Below are positions 18,119-25,840 of a stretch of DNA of 64,000 nt, piece by piece. A program made the translations under genes and the position numbers. Source of the DNA: Candidatus Phytoplasma mali (lineage in GTDB: Bacteria > Bacillota_I > Bacilli_A > Acholeplasmatales > Acholeplasmataceae); the NCBI RefSeq assembly GCF_000026205.1, contig NC_011047.1, forward strand, positions 372,001 through 436,000. The letters are read 5' to 3'. The notes beneath the pieces are model-generated. The model did no database searches. It worked only from the letters and a program-made list of their open reading frames with translations, and was not told where the DNA came from. Positions within the stretch are counted from its first letter, which is position 1, and each line of letters begins with the position of its first letter.

Positions 18119-18145
18119 CACCCCTTTCTTAAGAGGTGTTTTTTT
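18119..18145 (+). terminator. Intrinsic terminator after rpsD
   Basis: CACCCCTT at 18119-18126 pairs with AAGAGGTG at 18131-18138 (one mismatch) and is followed by seven T residues. It lies 12 nt after the rpsD stop. Confidence 0.85.
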
Positions 18146-18205
18146 ATTATATTTTTATATTAAATTTAAGTTTGTTTATTCAAAATTAAAAAATTTAGTA
18201 AAATT

Positions 18206-18217
18206 AACTTATAAGTT
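18206..18217. promoter_or_regulatory. 12-bp perfect palindrome upstream of the Mg2+ ATPase gene
   Basis: AACTTATAAGTT at 18206-18217 is a perfect inverted repeat about 80 bp before the start codon. It could be an operator or part of a -10 region (TTATAA). In DNA this A/T-rich such palindromes also arise by chance. Confidence 0.25.
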
Positions 18218-18294
18218 TAAATTTTATTGATTGATTTTGATAAAAAAAATTTTTATATTTTTTTAAGTTATTCATTACTCGGGGGTTTAATTTT

Positions 18295-20958
18295 ATGAAA
18301 AAAAAATCAAATAAAAATTCTTCTTTTGATTATGTTAAATATATAAAAGAAATTAGTCAAAAAAATTTAAAAGAAACTTTAAATTATTTTAATTCTGACG
18401 AAGAAAATGGAATAATATCAAAACAAGTTATAATTAATCGAAAAATTTACGGTGGAAATGAATTTTTAAAATATCAAAAAATTTCTTATATTCAAAAATT
18501 TATAAAATTTTTTTTCAATCCTTTTAATATTATTTTATTATTAATGTTAATTATTTCTTTATTAACTGACGTTATATTTATAAAACCGGATCATTCTAAA
18601 GATTTTACAACTATTATTATCATTTTTTTAATATTTTTTTTATCTAATTTTATTTCTCTATTTCAAGAAATGAAATCTTCAAAAATAGTTGAAAAACTAA
18701 AGAAATTGGTTCAAACCACTACTAAAGTAAAAAGAGATAATAAAATTCAAAAAATTATTTCAGATGATTTAGTGAGAGGTGATATTGTTTTTTTTACTTC
18801 TGGTGATATTATCCCTGCTGATATTAAATTAATTGAGACTAAAAATTTTTTTGTTCAAGAAGCTAGTTTAACAGGCGAAGCTTATTCAGTTCAGAAAGAT
18901 GCTAAAAATAAAGATATATATGAAAATTTTTTAGAAGATAAAAGATTGATTTTTACGGGGACTAATGTCATTTCTGGTTATGCTAAAGGTATTGTGATTA
19001 TTACAGGTGAAAATACTTATTTAGGTAATATAAATAAAAATATTGATAAACAAAATAATTTTTCTAATTTTCAAAATGGTATTGCTTCTATTTCTAAATT
19101 ATTACTTATTTTTATTTTTTTTATGATGCCTTTAATGTTTATAATTAATTATTTTAAAAATCCTAATTCTCCCAGTATAATAATGGAATCTTTATTATTT
19201 TCATTGACTATTGCATTTGGATTAACTCCAGAAATGTTACCTTTAATTACTACTACTTCTTTATCTGTTGGATTACTTTTATTATCAAAAAAAAAAGTTT
19301 TAGTTAAAAATTTGAGTTCTATTCAAGATTTTGGTGTTATGAATATATTATTTACTGATAAAACAGGCACTTTAACAGAAGGTCATGTTTCATTAGATGG
19401 TTATTTTGATTTAAATAATAATTTAAATCAAAATGTTTTAAAAAATGCTTATCTTAATAGTTTTTTTCATTCTGGGGCTAAAAATATTATAGATGATTCT
19501 ATTATTTCTAAGATTCAAGATTTACAAAAAAATAATTTTATTAAAATTGATTATCATCAAAAATTTCATAAAATCGATGAAATTTCTTTTGATTATACTA
19601 GAAGAATGGTTAGTATTATTTTAGAAAATAAAAATAATAAAAAAAAAACAATGATTACTAAAGGAGCTATAGAAGAAATTTTAAATATTTGTGATTATGT
19701 TGAATTTAGTAAAAAAAATATTGTTCCTTTAACTCCTGAATATAAAAAAATAATTTATGATAACATTATTGATTATAATAAAAAAGGTTTTAGAGTTGTT
19801 GGAGTAGCGAAAAAAAATATTTCTTCTTTTGTTAAATCTTTAAATGATTTTGATGAAACAAAAATGATTTTAATAGGTTTTTTAACTTTTTTTGATTCTA
19901 TAAAAAAAAGTGCTAAAAAAACAATATCTTCTTTAAAAAAATACGGTGTTGAAGTAAAAATTTTAACAGGCGATAATGATATTTTAACTAAAACAATAGC
20001 ACAAATGATTAATATTAATAATATTAGTTTGTTATCTGGGACTGAAATAGACAAATTAGATGACGATGAATTATATCAAAAAGCTAAAAAAATAAATATT
20101 TTTACAAAATTTTCACCAGAACAAAAAGCAAGAATTATAGATGTTTTTAAAAAAGAAAAAAATATTATTGGTTTTATGGGTGATGGCATTAATGATGTGC
20201 CAGCAATGCAAAAAGCTCATTTAGCTATTTCTGTTGATTCTGGAACAGATATTACAAAAGAAGCGGCAGATATTATTATTTTAGGAAATGATTTAAGTAT
20301 TTTACAAAAAGGAATTATCGAAGGTAGAAAAACTTATACTAATATGTTAAAATATTTAAAATTTACTTTAGCTTCTAATTTTGGTAACGTTTTAAGTGTT
20401 TTAACAGCAAGTTTATTTTTAAAATTTATGCCAATAAAAACAATTCAAATTTTATTTTTAAATGTTGTTTATGATTTAACTTGTTTCGCTATTCCTTTTG
20501 ATAATGTAGATTCTAATTATTTAAAAAAGCCACGTAATTGGGATTTAAAAAACATTAGAAATTTTATGATTTTTTTTGGATTTATTTCTTTTTTATTTGA
20601 TTTATTGTTTTTTTTCATTTTGCATGGTGAAAGTGAAACTATATTTCAAACTGGATGGTTTATTTTTTCTATGTGGTCGCAAGTTTTTATTATTTATTTA
20701 TTACGCACAGAAAATATTATTAAAGATATAAAACCATCGTTATTAATGTTTATTTTACCTATAACGGGTGTTTCTGTTGTGACACTTTCACCTTTTATAC
20801 CTTTTTTATGTGATCCATTAAAATTGAATTCTGAATTTTTTAATAAATTTCAAAATGTGTCTTTTTTATTATCATTTGTATCAATATTAATTTTATATTT
20901 TATTATGGTAAAAATAGCTAAAAATATTTTTATTAATAAATATAAATATTTATTATAA
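18295..20958 (+). CDS. mgtA: Magnesium-transporting P-type ATPase (MgtA/MgtB type)
   Basis: 887 residues with the type IIIB P-ATPase layout. The N terminus carries the amphipathic Lys-rich stretch. FFNPFNIILLLMLIISLLTDV starts the membrane part, and the actuator domain contains LTGEA. FGLTPEMLPLITTTSL is the MgtA-specific form of the fourth helix. The phosphorylated Asp is residue 355 (DKTGTLTEG), and the hinge is GDGINDV near 630. It should import Mg2+ at the cost of ATP. The ribosome-binding site is an unusual GGGGG stretch 11 nt before ATG 18295. The 150-bp leader is too short and A/T-rich for an M-box riboswitch. A perfect 12-bp palindrome lies at 18206-18217. Confidence 0.9.
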   Translation: MKKKSNKNSSFDYVKYIKEISQKNLKETLNYFNSDEENGIISKQVIINRKIYGGNEFLKYQKISYIQKFIKFFFNPFNIILLLMLIISLLTDVIFIKPDHSKDFTTIIIIFLIFFLSNFISLFQEMKSSKIVEKLKKLVQTTTKVKRDNKIQKIISDDLVRGDIVFFTSGDIIPADIKLIETKNFFVQEASLTGEAYSVQKDAKNKDIYENFLEDKRLIFTGTNVISGYAKGIVIITGENTYLGNINKNIDKQNNFSNFQNGIASISKLLLIFIFFMMPLMFIINYFKNPNSPSIIMESLLFSLTIAFGLTPEMLPLITTTSLSVGLLLLSKKKVLVKNLSSIQDFGVMNILFTDKTGTLTEGHVSLDGYFDLNNNLNQNVLKNAYLNSFFHSGAKNIIDDSIISKIQDLQKNNFIKIDYHQKFHKIDEISFDYTRRMVSIILENKNNKKKTMITKGAIEEILNICDYVEFSKKNIVPLTPEYKKIIYDNIIDYNKKGFRVVGVAKKNISSFVKSLNDFDETKMILIGFLTFFDSIKKSAKKTISSLKKYGVEVKILTGDNDILTKTIAQMININNISLLSGTEIDKLDDDELYQKAKKINIFTKFSPEQKARIIDVFKKEKNIIGFMGDGINDVPAMQKAHLAISVDSGTDITKEAADIIILGNDLSILQKGIIEGRKTYTNMLKYLKFTLASNFGNVLSVLTASLFLKFMPIKTIQILFLNVVYDLTCFAIPFDNVDSNYLKKPRNWDLKNIRNFMIFFGFISFLFDLLFFFILHGESETIFQTGWFIFSMWSQVFIIYLLRTENIIKDIKPSLLMFILPITGVSVVTLSPFIPFLCDPLKLNSEFFNKFQNVSFLLSFVSILILYFIMVKIAKNIFINKYKYLL

Positions 20959-21023
20959 TTTATATATATTTAGATATAAATTTAATAATTTGTAACCAAA
21001 ATAAAAAAAAGAAAAGGTATTTT

Positions 21024-21785
21024 ATGGATTTTTTTTTAGAATTTTTAATTTATTTTATCTTATTGATATTATTATTTTTTTTCGCTTTTAAAATTATTTT
21101 TAGTAAATATCAAATTTTTAAAATTATTTTTTTAATGTTTTTATGTACTGGTTTAGTTTATTATTTTAAAAAAATTACTAAAAATTTATTATGCGATTTA
21201 GACGACTTATTAGGGTTACAAATTTATAATTCATTATTAATTTTTACTTTAATTAGTATTATTATTATAAAGGCACCTTATTTAAGAATTTATTTTAATA
21301 ATTATTTAAAATTTTGGTCTAAACAGAAAAATATCGTTATGGGAAGTCATACTACTCAAAAAGCTATTTTAGATTCTGTAATTGAAATGTCAAGTAAAAA
21401 AATTGGAGCTTTAATTACTATAGAAAAACATAATACTTTAGATATGTTTTCGCAAAAAGCTATTTTAATTAATGGTATGGTTTCAAAAGAATTAATAATG
21501 AATATTTTTATTCCTAATACTCCACTTCATGATGGTGGTACTATTATTCGTGGAGATAGAATTTTATGTGCTGGCGCTTATTATACATTATCCGATGATG
21601 AACATTTTGAAAAAACCACAGGTTCTAGACACCGTGCTGCTTTAGGCATTAGTGAAACTACTGATAGTATGACTTTAGTGGTTTCTGAAGAAACCGGACG
21701 TATTTCTATTGCTTTAGAAGGTATTATGTTAAATATTGATGATAAAAATAAAATCCAAGAATATTTAATTATGTTTATGATTTAA
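21024..21785 (+). CDS. cdaA: Diadenylate cyclase, CdaA type (c-di-AMP synthase)
   Basis: 253 residues. Three N-terminal membrane segments (about 5-25, 33-48, 68-83) precede a cytoplasmic DAC (DisA_N) domain at about 105-235. The RHR motif (GSRHRAALG, 202-204) is intact. The DGA motif appears as DGG (PLHDGGTIIRG, 170-172), keeping the catalytic Asp. It makes c-di-AMP from two ATP, a signal for K+ and osmolyte balance, which fits a wall-less cell with cation pumps and MscL. In Firmicutes it is followed by cdaR and glmM; here neither is present. Confidence 0.93.
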   Translation: MDFFLEFLIYFILLILLFFFAFKIIFSKYQIFKIIFLMFLCTGLVYYFKKITKNLLCDLDDLLGLQIYNSLLIFTLISIIIIKAPYLRIYFNNYLKFWSKQKNIVMGSHTTQKAILDSVIEMSSKKIGALITIEKHNTLDMFSQKAILINGMVSKELIMNIFIPNTPLHDGGTIIRGDRILCAGAYYTLSDDEHFEKTTGSRHRAALGISETTDSMTLVVSEETGRISIALEGIMLNIDDKNKIQEYLIMFMI

Positions 21786-22157
21786 TACAGTAGTGGTATT
21801 AATTTTATTATCATTTATAAAACGAAATTTATTGTTTTTTATCTATTTATTTTGAAATATTTATATAATCTTTAATTTAATTTTAATGTTTTTATAAATA
21901 TGTTATAATTATAATATTAAAAAAAAGTTTTTATTTTAATTTTAGGATTTTTTCTTTTGAATTATTTTATTATTTTTAGGTTTTAAAATTAGTTTTTTAA
22001 TTATAATAGTGATTTTAAATCACTATTTTTAATTTAATATTTATTTTTAATATTGTTGATAGCATAAATTAAAAAATTTTATAAAATCAATAATAAAAAA
22101 TATTTATTTAATTTTTTATTATGTATAATTATTTTTTTTATAAGGTAGGTATAAATT
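21786..22157. other. Non-coding region between cdaA and nusA
   Basis: 372 bp without an ORF of note; rimP, which often precedes nusA, is missing. A TATAAT at 21904-21909 could start a transcript running about 115 nt to the hairpin at 22005-22030. Whether that is a small RNA or a nusA leader is unknown. The rest is near-pure A/T. Confidence 0.5.
22005..22030 (+). terminator. Stem-loop with T run upstream of nusA
   Basis: AATAGTGAT at 22005-22013 pairs perfectly with ATCACTATT at 22019-22027 around a 5-nt loop, with T residues to 22030. It lies 220 nt after the cdaA stop and about 130 nt before nusA, so it may end the cdaA transcript or a short leader RNA. Confidence 0.6.
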
Positions 22158-23234
22158 TTGAATAGTAAAGATTTTTTTAATATTATTAGTGAGTTTGCTG
22201 AAGAAAATGAATTAACTAAGGAACAAATAAAAGATGCTTTTACGAAAGCTCTTATTTATGGTTGTAGAAAAGCACATAAGATTAAATCTTGTAAAGTTGA
22301 TATTAAAGAAGATCGCAATGAAATAAATTTATATAAGCAATATTATATAATTGATCCAGAAGAACAATATTTAAATAATTACAAAGATTATACTCACATT
22401 GATTTAGAAGAAGCAAAAAAAATTAAAAAAAGAGTCAAAGTAGGTCAAATTATTAATATTAAGACTAATCCTAAAGATTTTAACCTTTATGCTGTTAAAG
22501 ATTTTAAAAATAAATTTAAAGAAGAATTAACTAAACAAAAAAGAGAAAATATTTATGATTATTTTAAAAGTTATGAAGGTAAATTGATTAATGCGAAAGT
22601 TATTGGTTCTAATAGTAAATTTTATTATCTAGAATTGGAAAAAGAAATGACTACTTTGTTGCCTAAAAAAGAAACTTTAAATAAAGAAATTTTTGCCGAA
22701 GGTGATCGTATTAGAGTTTATATAGTTGAAGTTCAAAAAACTACTAAATTACCACGAATTTTTGTAAGTCAAACTCATATTGGTTTAGTGACTAAAATTT
22801 TTGAAGATTGGATTCCTGAAATTAATGATGGTACTTTAAAAATTATGATGATTGCTAGAATTCCAGGCGAAAGAACTAAGATAGGGTTATTTTCTAATAA
22901 TCCTCAAGTCGATCCGATTGGTTCTTGTATTGGTAAAAACGGTAATCGTATTAAGAGTATTATTAAACTTTTACAAGGAGAAAAAATTGATTTGTTTTTA
23001 TGGAGCGAAAAAAATGAAGAATTAATTTCTAATTCTTTACAACCAGCTAAAATATTTCAAGTAAATATTAAGAATTTAGAAAATAAAAAAGCTTTGGTAA
23101 TTGTAGAAGATGATCAACTATCTTTAGCAATTGGTAAATTAGGTAAAAATGTGAAATTAGCTGCTCAAGCTACTAAATGGAATATTGATATTAAAACTTT
23201 ATCTCAATTAAAAAAAATAAAAACAATGACTTAA
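22158..23234 (+). CDS. nusA: Transcription termination/antitermination factor NusA
   Basis: 358 residues from a TTG at 22158, chosen because AAGGTAGG lies 9 nt upstream and the NusA N terminus (F-F-N-I-I-S-E-F-A-E-E) begins right there. Domains: polymerase-binding N-terminal domain (1-125), S1 domain (about 135-200, YEGKLINAKVIG), then two KH modules with PIGSCIGKNGNRIKSI and LSLAIGKLGKNVKLAAQAT. No C-terminal acidic repeats, as usual for Gram-positives. It heads the conserved nusA-ylxR-infB-rbfA run. Confidence 0.97.
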   Translation: MNSKDFFNIISEFAEENELTKEQIKDAFTKALIYGCRKAHKIKSCKVDIKEDRNEINLYKQYYIIDPEEQYLNNYKDYTHIDLEEAKKIKKRVKVGQIINIKTNPKDFNLYAVKDFKNKFKEELTKQKRENIYDYFKSYEGKLINAKVIGSNSKFYYLELEKEMTTLLPKKETLNKEIFAEGDRIRVYIVEVQKTTKLPRIFVSQTHIGLVTKIFEDWIPEINDGTLKIMMIARIPGERTKIGLFSNNPQVDPIGSCIGKNGNRIKSIIKLLQGEKIDLFLWSEKNEELISNSLQPAKIFQVNIKNLENKKALVIVEDDQLSLAIGKLGKNVKLAAQATKWNIDIKTLSQLKKIKTMT

Positions 23235-23276
23235 AAATATTTATGTTATAGATATGTCATAAAATAAGGTAAATTA

Positions 23277-23549
23277 ATGATAAAAAAAAAACTTATTTTA
23301 AGAACTTGTATTGCAAGTCGCTGTATTTTACCAAAAGAAAAATTAATAAGAGTTGTAGTTACAAGAGATAAATTAATTTTTATTGATTTTGATCATATAC
23401 TTTTAGGTAGGGGAGCTTATTTTGTTTTAACTCTTAAAAATGTTTTATTAATTCAAAAAAAAAAGATTTTAGAAAAAAAACTAAAAACTTATATACCTAA
23501 AGAAATTTATCAAAAACTTTTAGAAATGGTTCAAACTATCGAAAATTAA
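23277..23549 (+). CDS. ylxR: YlxR/RnpM-family RNA-binding protein (DUF448)
   Basis: 90 residues. RTCIASRCILPKEKLIRVVV near the N terminus and GRGAYFVL in the middle are the family hallmarks; basic surface residues suggest RNA binding. Homologues have been linked to RNase P regulation in Bacillus. It sits between nusA and infB as in most Firmicutes. The L7Ae-like protein (rplGA/ylxQ) that usually follows is missing, and infB starts about 50 bp later. Confidence 0.92.
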   Translation: MIKKKLILRTCIASRCILPKEKLIRVVVTRDKLIFIDFDHILLGRGAYFVLTLKNVLLIQKKKILEKKLKTYIPKEIYQKLLEMVQTIEN

Positions 23550-23597
23550 TTATTGATTTTAATAAAAAAACATTTTATTTATGAAAGGATAAAGCTT

Positions 23598-25415
23598 GTG
23601 AAAAAAATAATACCTCAATCAAAAAATAAAACCAAAAATGATGACTCGAACGTTAAAAAACAAAAAATAAAAAAAAGTTATGTTTTTAATTCAAAACATA
23701 ATATTCAAGAGATAGCTAAAATATTTGGTATTTCTAGTGCTATCTTAATTAAACAACTTTTAAAAATAGGGATAATAGTTAATATTAATGATACTTTAGA
23801 TAAAAACATTATTGAATTATTGGGTACTGAGTTTAATGTTGAAATTATTTTTGAAAATTCGGATAATTTAAAAAAAATAATTATGAAAAAAAAAAATATT
23901 CCAAAATTAGAAAAAAGACCTCCAATTATTACCATTATGGGCCATGTTAATCATGGGAAAACCACATTATTAGACACAATTAGAAAAACCAGGATAGTTG
24001 ATAAAGAATTTGGTGGCATTACTCAACACATAGGTGCATATCAAACCAATTATAAAGGAAATTTAATCACTTTCATAGATACTCCAGGTCATGAAATTTT
24101 TAATCAAATGAGAGCTAGAGGAGTGCAATTTACAGATATTTGTATTTTAATATTGGCTGTTGATGACGGAGTTAAACCGCAAACTATTGAAGCTTTACAA
24201 CATGCACAAGCAGCAAAAGTACCTATTATTGTTGCTTTAAATAAAATTGATAAAACTAATAGAATTAATTTGGAACCAATTATGTCTGAACTTTCTAATT
24301 ATGATTTATTACCTGAAATTTGGGGTGGCAAAACTCCATATGTGGAAATTTCTGCATTAAAAAATAAAGGTATTGATCAATTATTAGAATTAATTTTATT
24401 AATTAGCGAAATAGAAAATTATCAAACTGAAATAAAAATTCCTGCTGAAGGTCATGTTTTAGAAAGTAACTTAGCTATATCTAAAGGACCCATAGCTACT
24501 TTTATTATTAAAAAAGGAACTTTAAAAGTTGGCGATATTGTTGTTGTTGGTCAAACTTATGGTAAAATTCGTTCTATAGAAAATGACTTAAAACAAAAAT
24601 TAAAAATAGCTTTACCTTCACAGCCTATTAAAGTTTCAGGTTTAAAAGAAGTTGTGTTAGCGGGAGATTTTTTTATGGTTGTTAAAGATGAAGTTACTGC
24701 TAAAAAAATAGTTAATCAAAAAAAAGAACAATATAAAAAAAATTTAGAATCAGAAAATAAAATTTCTGGTTTAGAAAATTTTTTAAGTAATTTAGATACT
24801 GCAGAGACCAAATATTTAAATATTATTTTAAAAACAGATTTTCAAGGTAGTTTAGAAGCTATAAAAAGTATTTTAGAAAAAATTTCTTTATCTGATGTTA
24901 AAATTAAATTTATAAAAATGGGTGTTGGTGATATTTCTGAAAGTGATATTAATTTAGGTCAATTAAATTCATCTTTAATTATAGGTTTTAATGTAAATTC
25001 TAATGTTTTTGTTAGAAGTTTAGCAAAAAATAAAGGTATTAAAATAAATTTATATAATGTTATTTATCGTATTTATGAAGATGTAGAAAAGATAATGAAA
25101 AGTTTATTAAAAACTTCTTTGGAAGAAAAAGTTATAGGTCAAGCTGAAGTTAGAAAAATATTTAATATTAGTACAATAGGAACTATTGCTGGTTGTTATG
25201 TTATTAGCGGTATGATAACTAATGATTCATTATTAAGAGTAATTAGGAATAAAAAAATTATTCATCAAGGGAAAATAATTTCTTTAAAACATTTAAAAGA
25301 TAATATTCCAAATTCTAAGAAGGGTCATGAATGTGGTATTTTAGTAGAAAATTTTAGTAATTTTGAAATCAATGATATAATAGAAGCATATAAGTTAGAG
25401 AAAGCGGAGAATTAA
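23598..25415 (+). CDS. infB: Translation initiation factor IF-2
   Basis: 605 residues from a GTG at 23598 (AAAGGA 9 nt upstream); an in-frame TTG at 23553 has no ribosome-binding site and would add an unrelated leader. The long N-terminal region is reduced to ~100 residues, with the IF2_N module QEIAKIFGISSAILIKQLLK. The G domain has G1 as GHVNHGKT at 115-122, where almost all IF-2/EF-Tu proteins have GHVDHGKT, so Asp is replaced by Asn. G3 DTPGH and G4 NKID are normal. Domains II-IV follow to LEKAEN. It delivers fMet-tRNA to the 30S subunit. Confidence 0.96.
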   Translation: MKKIIPQSKNKTKNDDSNVKKQKIKKSYVFNSKHNIQEIAKIFGISSAILIKQLLKIGIIVNINDTLDKNIIELLGTEFNVEIIFENSDNLKKIIMKKKNIPKLEKRPPIITIMGHVNHGKTTLLDTIRKTRIVDKEFGGITQHIGAYQTNYKGNLITFIDTPGHEIFNQMRARGVQFTDICILILAVDDGVKPQTIEALQHAQAAKVPIIVALNKIDKTNRINLEPIMSELSNYDLLPEIWGGKTPYVEISALKNKGIDQLLELILLISEIENYQTEIKIPAEGHVLESNLAISKGPIATFIIKKGTLKVGDIVVVGQTYGKIRSIENDLKQKLKIALPSQPIKVSGLKEVVLAGDFFMVVKDEVTAKKIVNQKKEQYKKNLESENKISGLENFLSNLDTAETKYLNIILKTDFQGSLEAIKSILEKISLSDVKIKFIKMGVGDISESDINLGQLNSSLIIGFNVNSNVFVRSLAKNKGIKINLYNVIYRIYEDVEKIMKSLLKTSLEEKVIGQAEVRKIFNISTIGTIAGCYVISGMITNDSLLRVIRNKKIIHQGKIISLKHLKDNIPNSKKGHECGILVENFSNFEINDIIEAYKLEKAEN

Positions 25416-25420
25416 AATAC

Positions 25421-25765
25421 ATGGGATTAACAAATGAAAAATTAGCTAGTTTGATAAAAAAAGAATTAGCGTTAATAATTAATGTATCTATTCGTAATAA
25501 TAAAATTGGATTTATTAATGTAACTGAAGTTAAGTTAACTAATGATTTATCTTTTGCAAATGTTTATTATGTTATTTTAAATAATCAACCAGAATTTTTA
25601 TCTTTAGCTGCTGAAATTATAGAGAAAAATAAATCTACAATTAGAATGTTATTGGCAAAAAAAATAAGAAATATAAGAAAAATACCTGAATTAGTATTTA
25701 TTTATGATACATCTTTAGAATATGGAAATCATATTGATAATATTTTAAAAGGTATTAATAAATAA
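25421..25765 (+). CDS. rbfA: Ribosome-binding factor A
   Basis: 114 residues, the normal size, of the KH-like RbfA fold. It has GFINVTEVKLTNDLSFANVYY early and the closing LVFIYDTSLEYGNHIDNILKGI, where family members read P-x-L-x-F-x-x-D-x-S-x-x-x-G. It assists late 30S maturation and cold adaptation by binding 16S rRNA helix 1. It follows infB by 5 bp and is therefore translationally linked; truB, often the next gene, is instead at 36292. Confidence 0.95.
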   Translation: MGLTNEKLASLIKKELALIINVSIRNNKIGFINVTEVKLTNDLSFANVYYVILNNQPEFLSLAAEIIEKNKSTIRMLLAKKIRNIRKIPELVFIYDTSLEYGNHIDNILKGINK

Positions 25766-25840
25766 AAATTTAAATTATAGAATAATTCTTAAATATTTTT
25801 ATTAATTAAATAAAGGAATAATGGGTGGAATTAGATTTTA

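Noticed and set aside
18146-18294. An M-box Mg2+ riboswitch before the MgtA-type gene.
   Set aside because: The leader is about 150 nt of nearly pure A/T; the G/C-rich conserved helices of the M-box are not present.
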